Assembly: GCA_009377495.1 (NCBI GenBank)
Contig: WHTZ01000024.1
Location: 1 to 64,000 of the forward strand
Length of the DNA stretch: 64,000 nt
Reading direction: 5' to 3'
From: Luteitalea sp.
GTDB lineage: Bacteria; Acidobacteriota; Vicinamibacteria; Vicinamibacterales; Vicinamibacteraceae
Shown here: positions 47,667 through 55,445 of the stretch, one piece after another
How positions within the stretch are numbered: the stretch's first letter is position 1
Layout: each line of letters starts with the position of its first letter
Program-made: the position numbers and the translations under genes
Notes under the pieces: model-generated
The model's input: the letters and a program-made list of their open reading frames with translations, nothing else
The model's database searches: none
Told to the model about the DNA's origin: nothing

Positions 47667-48347
47667 CAACGGCTTCAGGGGAATTTCATCGATCGACGCG
47701 GCCTATTCTCGTGTGCCTGTTGCATGGTTCTGACCGCTGTCACCGCTGGCGCAGCCAGGCAGCAAGAACCGGATCTCTTCGATGAGATCTTTCGCAAGAG
47801 CGAGCCGGTACGGGCGTCTCTCGAGACGCTCACCGCACGCATCACCGAGACCACGACCTCGTCGCTGCTGACGCGACCCTTGGTCGAACGAGGCGCGGTT
47901 GTGCTCATTCGACCGTCACGCGTCCGGCTCACCTACGAGTCACCGGACGAGCGGATCATCACGATCGACGACAATCGCTTGACCGTGGACTGGCCGAGCC
48001 GTGAGTTGCACGAGACGAAGGACATCGGCGCGGCACAGCGGCGTATTCAGCGATACTTCGTCGATGCCACCCCGGACGAGTTGCGGAGTCACTTTCGCAT
48101 CGCCGCCAGCATGGCCACCGATCGCGCGGGCACGTATCTCGTCACCATGCTGCCCAAGCGTAAGCAGATCTTGCAGGGAATGACGAAGTTGGAGCTGTGG
48201 GTCGATCAGACCTCGTTCCTGCCTCGTGGAATGCGTCTGACCTTCCCGAGCGGCGACACGAAGCTGATGACGTTTGACGATGTCAAGTTGAACCCGCCTG
48301 TCGACTGGGAAGCGGTGACGGCCGCGCACGCGACGCCAGATCACTGA
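47658..48347 (+). CDS. LolA-like periplasmic lipid carrier
   Basis: This 229-residue protein has a signal sequence ending near TAGAARQ and a LolA/LolB-type half-barrel pattern: VVLIRPSRVRLTYESPDERIITIDDNRLTVDWPSR is typical of this fold, and the C-terminal segment (LELWVDQTSFLPRGMRLTFPSGD) matches LolA-like carriers. Such proteins accompany aryl-polyene and flexirubin clusters, where they are thought to help move the lipid to the outer membrane. It begins divergently from the ketosynthase-like gene with a 9-base overlap of the two starts, so promoters would lie within the opposite genes. The open frame extending to 46515 is antisense to the operon. Confidence 0.82.
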   Translation: MRHQRLQGNFIDRRGLFSCACCMVLTAVTAGAARQQEPDLFDEIFRKSEPVRASLETLTARITETTTSSLLTRPLVERGAVVLIRPSRVRLTYESPDERIITIDDNRLTVDWPSRELHETKDIGAAQRRIQRYFVDATPDELRSHFRIAASMATDRAGTYLVTMLPKRKQILQGMTKLELWVDQTSFLPRGMRLTFPSGDTKLMTFDDVKLNPPVDWEAVTAAHATPDH

Positions 48348-48747
48348 AGAGACTTGACGATCCTGGAGCACCGCCGGCAGAGCGGCTGCGACCGAGCAAA
48401 TCGGCTGGCTGCTCGAGGCCGCGACGAGGCTTCGCCTCGCCTCGTCGCCAGCGCTGCTCGCGCTACCCTCCACGGCCAAGCCAACCAGAGAAGAGATAAC
48501 GACGGTCAGCCAAGCGACCACGTCAGCCAGGACCTCGATCACGAGTATCAGAAGTTGCATTCGTGACCTCCCCTTCCACCAGACAGGCTAAGAAATTAGC
48601 ATCTCGGGCCAGTCGCCATACACGGCTTGGGCCTGGCGCCCCAAAAGCCACCCCACGCGGGCTGCCCGCGTGGGGACCCCGGCAAGGGGCGCCCTACTTG
48701 GCCCTGCGCGTCCGGATAGCAGACTCTCCCGCGCTACGTCCCGCGCA
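48348..48747. other. 400-bp gene-free interval with hairpins
   Basis: No convincing gene is present. A GCGACGAGGC/GCCTCGTCGC hairpin (48421-48448) could terminate the LolA-like transcript. The GAAATTAGCAT at 48592-48602 is repeated at 51261-51271, and a family B unit lies at 48635-48697. A minus-strand frame beginning at 48560 starts with a hydrophobic stretch but runs on antisense to the LolA-like gene and is not called. Confidence 0.6.
48635..48697. repeat. Family B repeat with an 11-bp hairpin
   Basis: GGCGCCCC (48635-48642) and GGGGCGCCCTAC (48686-48697) form outer arms like those at 33719-33853. Between them is a perfect CCCCACGCGGG/CCCGCGTGGGG hairpin with a 3-base loop (48651-48675). 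It lies downstream of the M56-HEAT gene. Confidence 0.75.
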
Positions 48748-50805
48748 TTAGTCGTGCCTCAGCAGACGGCTGAGCGCTTGTGCCGCCATCTGCCGCACCT
48801 TGGGATCGGAATCCTTGAGCGCCACCATGGCCGCGTCGACCGCCCTCGGATCCGAGCTATCGATCCGTCCAAGCGCAGAGAGCGCTTGCTGCCGGACCTC
48901 CGTGCTCGGATCTTTGACCGCCTGCACCAGCGCATCGACCGCCTTCGGATCCCGGATCTGGCCGAGGGCAGACGCGGCCTGCTCGCGCACCTCTTTGTCC
49001 TTGTCGGCAAGGGCTACGGCGAGCGGCGGCACGGCTCTCGCGTCGCCGATCTGGCCGAGGGCAGACGCGGCCTGCTCGCGCACTTCGGCGCTGGCATCCT
49101 TCAGCGCGGCGGTCAAGCCAGGTATCGTCGAGGGATCGCGCAGCTGCCCGAGCGCGGAGACGGCTTGCTCCCGCACCTCGGCATCGGCATCGCCAACGAG
49201 CATCGATAGCGGCTCGACGCTCCGAGCATCGCGAAGCTGGCCAAGGCCGGATGCGGCCTGTTGGCGTACCTCCGGATCCTTGTCGCCGAGCGCAGTCACC
49301 AGCGCGTCGAAGGCGCCTGGGTCGCGAAGCCGTGCCAGCGCGCCGACCGCGGTCTGTCGGACCTCGGCATCCGAGTCCTTGACCGCCTCACTGAGAGCGG
49401 CGATGACACGCGGCCAGTTGGAGGGCCGCTCCGCCTGCTCACGATCGCTCCTACTGGTCTTCGGCGTTGTGGTGGGTGCAGGTTTTGTCGTTGGTGCAGG
49501 TGTTGGCGTTGGCGTAGGCGTAGGCGTTGTCGTTGGCGCAGGTCTTGGCTGGGGCCTTGCCGTCGGCAGTTGCAAACTGTCCAAGGCGAGCGCGGTCACG
49601 TCCAGGGCGTGTGCTCCCGCCTGCGCCCGCGCGCCAAGCGCCGCATCGACCCCGCTGGTGATGCCAACCTTGTCTTGCGCCGCGACCTGCTGCGCGTCGT
49701 AAGACCAAGGATCGACCGCCGCGAGCGGTGTCACCAGCCCACAGGCGACCAGCGACGTGGTCACGAGCGCGGGCAGCGTCAGCCGACGGCGCGGGCGCTC
49801 ATCGAGAATCGCGATGAGACGCCCTTCCAGCTCGGAGCGGCGAGCCATCGCGACGCTGCCTGAGAGCACGGACGCGAAGGGCGCGGGGCGCGCAGCTCGC
49901 GCAAGGGCTAGCAGGTGCTCGGCATAATCCGGCCCCTCCATGCCCGACGCGAGGACGACGTCGTCGCAGGCGCGCTCGCGCTCGCGGCGCAGCTGTCGTG
50001 CCGCGAGCCAAGCCAGCGGGTGATACCACTGAATCGCACAAACCACATTGGCGATGAGCTGAGTGAAACAGTCGCGGCGCTGCACGTGCGCCAGCTCGTG
50101 AAGCAGCACGGCCTGCAGCCGCGCCCGCGGCCAGTGGTCCGCCTCCGCGGGTAGCGCCACCATGGGGCGAAGTAGCCCGCATGCCATGGGCATCACGACG
50201 GTCTCTGAGCGCACGAAGCGGATCGTCCGCGGAACGCGAAAGGCACGCGCGAGTCGGCGGGCCAGGGCTTGCCAGCTTGCCGGTTCGTCGGCGTACCGCG
50301 CGACTCGGCTCGCTCGCAGCGTACCCACGGCGATACGCAGCAGAAGCAGCACGGCGCCGGCGAACCAGATGATGCCGAGCAGGCGAGCCCAGCCAAGTTG
50401 ATCCACCCAGACTCCGGGCGCAGAGGGACGAACTGCAGCCGGCCGAGGAGCTGGGGCCTCGAGAGCGGGTGGCGTCGGCGCCGTGGTTGGACCAACGGGT
50501 GCGGGCAGTCCGCTGCTCTGGATGGTAAGGGCCGTAGTCGAGTCAAGCGCTATGGCGGGCCCGCGAGCTGTCCCGACTCGAAGCAGTGGGACGGGCCAGC
50601 TTGGCAGCCATGGCGACAGTGCCGGCACCGCAAGCGTGGAGATCAGCGCGAGCAGCAGCGTGACGTGACGCAACGAGGCGGGCGCGCGCCGTAGCGCCGA
50701 CGCGTTGAGGAGCAGCGCGACGATCAGGAGGATGCTCGACTTGATGGCGATGTCGGCGGCCAGGATCATCCACCCCAAGTCGAAGGTGCCGGGTGAGAAT
50801 CGCAT
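48748..50805 (-). CDS. M56 (BlaR1-like) membrane peptidase fused to HEAT repeats
   Basis: This 685-residue protein has an N-terminal half with four predicted membrane helices and a zinc-protease site HELAHVQRRD (~236-245), as in BlaR1/MecR1 sensors. The usual C-terminal beta-lactam-binding sensor domain is absent. Instead a Thr/Pro linker (~415-445) leads to about seven 31-residue HEAT/PBS-type repeats (pattern D-x-EVR-x-QAASALGQ-x-x-DPxA), ending at the C-terminus. The BlaI-like repressor gene is 3 bases upstream. By analogy, a signal would activate proteolysis and release repression. HEAT repeats suggest protein binding as the input; this is inference. Confidence 0.87.
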   Translation of the reverse strand: MRFSPGTFDLGWMILAADIAIKSSILLIVALLLNASALRRAPASLRHVTLLLALISTLAVPALSPWLPSWPVPLLRVGTARGPAIALDSTTALTIQSSGLPAPVGPTTAPTPPALEAPAPRPAAVRPSAPGVWVDQLGWARLLGIIWFAGAVLLLLRIAVGTLRASRVARYADEPASWQALARRLARAFRVPRTIRFVRSETVVMPMACGLLRPMVALPAEADHWPRARLQAVLLHELAHVQRRDCFTQLIANVVCAIQWYHPLAWLAARQLRRERERACDDVVLASGMEGPDYAEHLLALARAARPAPFASVLSGSVAMARRSELEGRLIAILDERPRRRLTLPALVTTSLVACGLVTPLAAVDPWSYDAQQVAAQDKVGITSGVDAALGARAQAGAHALDVTALALDSLQLPTARPQPRPAPTTTPTPTPTPTPAPTTKPAPTTTPKTSRSDREQAERPSNWPRVIAALSEAVKDSDAEVRQTAVGALARLRDPGAFDALVTALGDKDPEVRQQAASGLGQLRDARSVEPLSMLVGDADAEVREQAVSALGQLRDPSTIPGLTAALKDASAEVREQAASALGQIGDARAVPPLAVALADKDKEVREQAASALGQIRDPKAVDALVQAVKDPSTEVRQQALSALGRIDSSDPRAVDAAMVALKDSDPKVRQMAAQALSRLLRHD
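49470..49560 (-). repeat. Low-complexity Thr/Pro linker repeat
   Basis: Imperfect GTTGGC/GTAGGC/GTTGTC hexamers on the plus strand encode (Pro-Thr)n on the minus strand between the M56 and HEAT parts. The unit is a multiple of three, so length changes would keep the frame. Confidence 0.8.
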
Positions 50806-50808
50806 GGG

Positions 50809-51207
50809 TTAGTCCTTGTGTCCTGCCTGGTCGATCAGGCGCGCGAGGCGAGCCAGCTCGTCGTCGGAGAGTCGGGAAGAGGAGTCGTCCAGCAGGGCGG
50901 CAATGGCTTGCTCGGTCGACCCGTTGAAAAACGTACGCAGCATGTGTCGGAGCGCCGATCGCTTGGCACTGTCGCGAGCGATGGTCGGCGCATAGACATA
51001 GCGTGGCCCATCCTGCCCGTGTCGAACATAGCCCTTCTCTTCGAGGATCCGAAGGAGGGCGCGCACGGCCGAATAGCTCGGGGCGTTGGGCAACGCGGCA
51101 CGGACCTCGGCGACGGTCGCTCGCTCCCGGGCGTACAGGACGTCCAGGATCTGCCGCTCGCGGCGAGAGACGTCCAGGTGAAGCGGTCGGTTCGCTCGTA
51201 GAGGCAC
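50809..51207 (-). CDS. BlaI/MecI-family transcriptional repressor
   Basis: This 132-residue winged-helix protein is a good match to the penicillinase-repressor family: LDVSRRERQILDVLYARERATVAEVRAAL (helix-turn-helix, ~9-37), a Tyr-Val wing region (GYVRHGQDGPRYVYAP) and a C-terminal dimerisation helix with LARLIDQ. Members bind dyad operators and are cleaved after activation of a linked M56 protease. It starts at GTG 51207 and precedes the M56-HEAT gene by 3 bases. No beta-lactamase gene is in the window, so its regulon is unknown. Confidence 0.92.
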   Translation of the reverse strand: MPLRANRPLHLDVSRRERQILDVLYARERATVAEVRAALPNAPSYSAVRALLRILEEKGYVRHGQDGPRYVYAPTIARDSAKRSALRHMLRTFFNGSTEQAIAALLDDSSSRLSDDELARLARLIDQAGHKD

Positions 51208-51248
51208 GGTGGTCTAGAGTGAAGTCAGAGGGTTTACGTGCTGAATCC

Positions 51249-51271
51249 TTAGCATGCTGGGAAATTAGCAT
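51249..51271 (-). promoter_or_regulatory. Candidate operator region upstream of blaI-like gene
   Basis: TTAGCAT occurs twice as a direct repeat (51249-51255 and 51265-51271), 16 bases apart, in an AT-rich island; AGCATGCT (51251-51258) is a perfect palindrome. The site lies 42-64 bases upstream of GTG 51207, where an autoregulatory operator is expected. It lacks the classical TACA/TGTA dyad of staphylococcal BlaI. Confidence 0.35.
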
Positions 51272-51321
51272 ACGCCCGGCGGCGTGTCAACCCGATCACC
51301 GGCCCGATCACTGGGCCCGAT

Positions 51322-52785
51322 TTACTGTGTCAGTCGTCCTTGGAGCCTGGTGGCAGGCGTGAGCGCTGCTCCGACGGCTGTTGGGGCAAGGTCGTACTCG
51401 GCGAGATAATGCTTGGGACCCATCAGGCGTTGCGTGCGTCGCAGCGCCTTGAGGAGGAAGAGCGCGTTCTTCCATTCCACCCCCCGCATCCAGTGCCGGA
51501 AGCGCTTTCGGCCACGGAGGTTTAGTACCGATCGACGCCACGTCTCGCAATACAGCTCGAAGAATCGCTCTGGCCCGAGCGCCGGCTCCCACAACAAGTG
51601 ATGCAAGTCGAAGTGCGCCCACTGCCGAGCCCCGAGCCTCGGGTGCATCTGCTCGAAGTACTCCGTGCCCGGAAGCGGAGTCAGGATGGTAAACCCAGTC
51701 TGGTAGAGCGCATGCCGATCGATGAACGCCCACAGGCGCTCGAAGTCATCCTCGTGCCACGCTGGATCGATCACGAAGTTGCCGGTGACGCCGTACGCGA
51801 GCGTGCGCGCGACCTTGACCGCTTCGGCGGTATAGCCTACGGTCGTGTCCTTGTCGAGGCTCTGCAGACCTTCGTTGGTCGCCGCCTCGAGACCAAAGAA
51901 GACGTCGATCTCGGCAGCGACCGGCCGCCACGCCTCGAGCAGCTCCGGATGCCGCGCCACCAGGTCTACGCGACTCTGCACGAGCATCCATTGCTTGCGG
52001 ATGCCGCGTCGCACGAGCTCGTGCGCGAGTGCCTGACTGCGCGAGCCGTGATACCAAAACAGATCGTCTGCGACGAAGATATGATCGCCAACCGAAGCGA
52101 AGTCATCGCACACGGCGCCGATCGACCGCTCTCGGACGTGACGCTCATGCAACTGCCAAATCGAGCAGAACGAGCAGCGGAATGGACATCCACGCGTCGT
52201 CTCGATCAACCAGGTCGGGCGATGAGCCAGACAGGCGTACTGGCGGCGCCAAGGCGCCACGTGGTGGCGGGCCGGCAGGGGCACCTCGTCCAGGCCGAGC
52301 GTCGCGGTCTCTCCGGGCACGGTCCAGTACCCATCATCGCCATTCGCGAGGGCCACGCCGGGCACAGCACGCAGCGGACGCCCACGCTCCAGCGCCTGTG
52401 CGACCGCGGCCACCGCCCGTTCCCCGTCGTCAACACAAACGGCATCGACATCGGGCGTGAGGAAGGGAGCCGGGTAAGCGGCGGCGGTGTGCCCACCAAC
52501 CACGATGGGGATACCTGGCGCCACGCGGCGGATCCGCGCGGCGAGCACGAGCACCTCGTCGGTCTCGAGCGCGTGCATGGCCGCGATGCCCACGAGGCCC
52601 GGATGACAGGTGCGGATGTAGTGCTCGACCGGACGAGCGAACCGGAGATCGGCTACGGTGACGCGGTGTCCGCGGGCCTCGAGCGCCGCCGCAATGTATT
52701 CCATGCCCAGCGGCTCGATGCGGAAGAACGTCCCGAGGCCAAAGCGCTCGTTTCTCGGAACCGGCCGGAGCAACAGGGCGTGCAT
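51322..52785 (-). CDS. B12-binding-domain radical SAM enzyme
   Basis: This 487-residue protein has an N-terminal cobalamin-binding-like Rossmann domain (~1-160), then the radical SAM motif CPFRCSFC with C200, C204 and C207, and a TIM-barrel and C-terminal region of about 280 residues. The order resembles B12-dependent methyltransferases such as the hopanoid C-3 methylase HpnR; that comparison is from memory and the substrate is unproven. MHALLLRP (52785) is chosen because the cobalamin domain begins there; ATG 52824 is an alternative lying in the family C palindrome. The longer frame to 53121 is antisense to the exporter. Confidence 0.85.
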   Translation of the reverse strand: MHALLLRPVPRNERFGLGTFFRIEPLGMEYIAAALEARGHRVTVADLRFARPVEHYIRTCHPGLVGIAAMHALETDEVLVLAARIRRVAPGIPIVVGGHTAAAYPAPFLTPDVDAVCVDDGERAVAAVAQALERGRPLRAVPGVALANGDDGYWTVPGETATLGLDEVPLPARHHVAPWRRQYACLAHRPTWLIETTRGCPFRCSFCSIWQLHERHVRERSIGAVCDDFASVGDHIFVADDLFWYHGSRSQALAHELVRRGIRKQWMLVQSRVDLVARHPELLEAWRPVAAEIDVFFGLEAATNEGLQSLDKDTTVGYTAEAVKVARTLAYGVTGNFVIDPAWHEDDFERLWAFIDRHALYQTGFTILTPLPGTEYFEQMHPRLGARQWAHFDLHHLLWEPALGPERFFELYCETWRRSVLNLRGRKRFRHWMRGVEWKNALFLLKALRRTQRLMGPKHYLAEYDLAPTAVGAALTPATRLQGRLTQ

Positions 52786-52810
52786 CTCCCGCGTGAGGGT
52801 ACCACCCGAC

Positions 52811-52951
52811 AAGATGCCTGTCATCTTTTGCCAAGCGAAGAAGAGGAAAAAGGGGACAGGCCCCTTTTTCGCCTGCGGAAGTTCTCGAAAAAGGGGCCTG
52901 TCCCCTTTTTCCCTACCCCTAAGCCGAGTGAGAAAAGATGACAGGCATCTT
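52811..52951. repeat. Complete family C palindrome (141 bp) between divergent genes
   Basis: Outer arms AAGATGCCTGTCATCTTTT (52811-52829) and its exact complement (52933-52951) enclose perfect 26-bp inner arms (52846-52871 and 52886-52911) around a 14-base spacer that resembles the spacer of the copy at 25598-25611. ATG 52938 of the exporter lies in the right outer arm, and ATG 52824 on the other strand is exactly its mirror. Confidence 0.9.
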
Positions 52952-55445
52952 TTCGGTGCCCGTGCTGGTGGCCTGGGCGAGGCGCCGCCGCGGACTCGTG
53001 CTGGCTGGCGCTTGCCTCCTCCTACTCTTATCCGTTGCCGGCGTGGGTCGAGTGCGGTTCGACGCCAACGTCCTCCATCTCTTACCGCAGCGAGGCACGG
53101 CGGTGCCCGCGTTCGAGACATTCCTCGAACGGTTCGGCAGTCTCGATCAGCTCTACATCGTGTTCACGGCGCCGCCTGACCATGCCATCGACGAGTACGA
53201 CCCCGTCATCGATCGCTTCGTCGCGGGCTTGAGCGAGGCGTCGGAGATCGACCACGTCGACACGGGTCGTCTGGCTGCCTCTCGCGACTGGTCGTATCTC
53301 GCCGATCACGCGCTCCTGCTACTGGACGGCCCGAAGCTCGAGGCGGCGCTCGCACGGTTCCAGGCCGAGGGCATGCGCGCAGCGCTCGAGGACAGCCGGA
53401 AGCTGCTCACCCTGCCGTCACCTGCCGTGACGACGATGGTGAGGCAGGATCCCCTCGGGCTGTTCAACCTGCTCGGAGAGCAAATGGGCGGCGCGGGAGC
53501 CGGCGTCAACCTCGGGGCCAGCGCGTCCGGCTACGTCACCGCTGACGACCGGAGCCGGCTCGTCATCGCCCGTCCCAGCTCACCTCCCTACGACACTGAC
53601 TTTGCGCATCGCTTGTTCGAGCGCTTGGAAGAAATTGAGCAGACCGCCACGCCGGGAGACGAGACGAGCGACGTCGCCTCGGATCCGTTCGCAGAGGCCC
53701 TACCGCCCATCGATGTGGACTACGCCGGCGGCCACCGGATCGGCATCGAGACGGAAGCTCAGGTCAAACGCGAGAGTATCGTCAACAGCGTCGGCTCGCT
53801 CGCGTTGATCCTCCCGGCGCTGCTGCTCATCTTCCGCAGCCCCTGGCTACTCGCCTGCGGCGCGATCCCGACGGCCCTGTCGTTGCTCGTTGTGCTGGGC
53901 GTGCTCGGCTTCGCCGGCACAACGCTCTCAGCCGCCGCCACCGGTGCGTCGGCTATGCTGTTTGGTCTTGGCATCGACGGGGTCGTACTGCTCTACGTGA
54001 CGTATCGTCTCGCTCTGAGTCAGAGCCTGAGTCCCGATGCCGCTGTGGATCGCACGTCGGGCGCAGCGGCTAGCATGCTGCTCGGCATGTGGACCACAGC
54101 CGCGACGTTCTATGGCCTCGTCGTGATCGACTACCCGAGTCTGCAACAGCTCGGCATGCTGATCGGCCACAGTATGGTCGTGTGTGGGATTCTGACGCTG
54201 TTCCTGGTGCCGGCGTTGCTTCCCGCGCGACGGCCCACTCGGCCCGTGCGGGCACTCACCGCGCCCCGTCTCGCAGCGTTCGTCGGCCGACACTCGCGCC
54301 TCATCCTCATCTCTGCCGCGCTGGTCACGCTCGCGCTCGGCTTCGCGGCACGCGACCTGCGCGTCAATCCCACGCTGGAACGCTTGAGGTCGACAACGCC
54401 CGGTGTCCAGTTCGAGCAAGACGTGACACGTCGATTTGGGCTGCCGACAGACGTCTGTGTCGTGCTCGCGCGCGGCCCTGATCTCGAGGCGCTCCTGGAC
54501 GTCAACTCCACGCTTGTCGACGCGCTCCGCCGTGAGCTGCCGGCGCTGCCGGTCCACGCGCCCAGCGCGCTGCTGCCTTCGTTGAAACGGCAAGCCGCAA
54601 CGACGACGCGTTTGCGTCAGGAGGCGCTCTCGCCAGACGCCGTGGCCGACAGGCTCGAACAGATTGCGGGCGACGCGGGATTTCGCGCCGACACGCTGGC
54701 GCCATTCGAGGCACGACTGCCACGCCTCTTGGATCCCGAACAGCGCCTGAGCTACCAAGGCTATGTGAGCCACGGTCTCGGCGATATCACGTCGCGCTTC
54801 GTGTCGCACCAGGAAGGCTCCTGGGCGCTTGCCACCTATGTGTTCCCGCGGGGCGCCGACGAGATCGCGCGGGTCGACGCCGTCGTTCGGCAGGTTGCGC
54901 CGAATCAACAGCTCACGGGTCTGCCGCTCGTGAACGCTGAGCTTGCGGCACGCTTCCTGCCGGAGTTTCTCAAGGGACTCGCGGTGGGCACGGTCATCGT
55001 CCTCATCCTGATTCTCGCAACGTTTCGCGAGTGGCGGCTCTCGTTGCTGTCGCTGGCGCCAACCGCGATCGGTCTGGTGTGGACAGCCGGCGTACTCGCG
55101 CTCGCGGCCGTCGAGCTCGACTTGTTCGCCGTCTTTGCCGTCATGACGTTCGTCGGCATCGGTGTGGATTACGGCATTCACCTCGTGCACCGCTATCGCC
55201 AATACGGGAAGGAAGCCGGTCGAGCTACCGCGGAGCTCGCGCCCGTGATTCTCGTGGCGGGCCTCATCACGATGCTTGGATATGGCACCTTGATCAGCTC
55301 GTCGTATCCCCCGCTGCAGTCGATCGGCGTCGTGTCAGCCGTGAGCGTGGTCGCGCTCGTCGCGGCGTCGGTGCTCGTCCTGCCGGCGATGCTCGAACCG
55401 ACTTCCAAAGCCAATGCACGTCCATGCGATGATCCCCGCCTATAA
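52938..55445 (+). CDS. MMPL/RND-superfamily exporter
   Basis: This 835-residue protein has two tandem RND-like halves. Each has a first helix (~20-40 and ~430-450), a large periplasmic domain and a group of five or six helices (~270-430 and ~675-830). It is typical of MMPL-type lipid transporters such as HpnN (hopanoids), MmpL3 and the exporters of aryl-polyene clusters. It probably uses the proton gradient to move a hydrophobic product across the inner membrane toward the LolA-like carrier encoded at 47658-48347. ATG 52938 (MTGIFSVPV) is inside the family C repeat. The GT2 gene overlaps its 3' end by 32 bases. Confidence 0.88.
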   Translation: MTGIFSVPVLVAWARRRRGLVLAGACLLLLLSVAGVGRVRFDANVLHLLPQRGTAVPAFETFLERFGSLDQLYIVFTAPPDHAIDEYDPVIDRFVAGLSEASEIDHVDTGRLAASRDWSYLADHALLLLDGPKLEAALARFQAEGMRAALEDSRKLLTLPSPAVTTMVRQDPLGLFNLLGEQMGGAGAGVNLGASASGYVTADDRSRLVIARPSSPPYDTDFAHRLFERLEEIEQTATPGDETSDVASDPFAEALPPIDVDYAGGHRIGIETEAQVKRESIVNSVGSLALILPALLLIFRSPWLLACGAIPTALSLLVVLGVLGFAGTTLSAAATGASAMLFGLGIDGVVLLYVTYRLALSQSLSPDAAVDRTSGAAASMLLGMWTTAATFYGLVVIDYPSLQQLGMLIGHSMVVCGILTLFLVPALLPARRPTRPVRALTAPRLAAFVGRHSRLILISAALVTLALGFAARDLRVNPTLERLRSTTPGVQFEQDVTRRFGLPTDVCVVLARGPDLEALLDVNSTLVDALRRELPALPVHAPSALLPSLKRQAATTTRLRQEALSPDAVADRLEQIAGDAGFRADTLAPFEARLPRLLDPEQRLSYQGYVSHGLGDITSRFVSHQEGSWALATYVFPRGADEIARVDAVVRQVAPNQQLTGLPLVNAELAARFLPEFLKGLAVGTVIVLILILATFREWRLSLLSLAPTAIGLVWTAGVLALAAVELDLFAVFAVMTFVGIGVDYGIHLVHRYRQYGKEAGRATAELAPVILVAGLITMLGYGTLISSSYPPLQSIGVVSAVSVVALVAASVLVLPAMLEPTSKANARPCDDPRL

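Noticed and set aside
47940..48560. Minus-strand frame starting MQLLILVIEVLADVV, resembling a small membrane protein
   Set aside because: It continues antisense through the LolA-like gene, has no ribosome-binding site and no early stop, so a short gene cannot be supported.
48748..51207. Beta-lactam resistance locus
   Set aside because: Only the regulator pair is present; the sensor domain is replaced by HEAT repeats and no beta-lactamase or PBP2a gene is nearby.
53928..55202. 424-codon minus-strand frame inside the MMPL exporter gene
   Set aside because: It is antisense to a well-supported RND protein and has no domain; its composition is that of a reverse-strand shadow.
51322..55445. Hopanoid C-3 methylation and transport genes (HpnR and HpnN) as firm names
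   Set aside because: The enzyme and exporter types fit, but no squalene-hopene cyclase or other hpn gene is in the window, and the neighbouring operon points to an ACP-based product. Kept only as a possibility.
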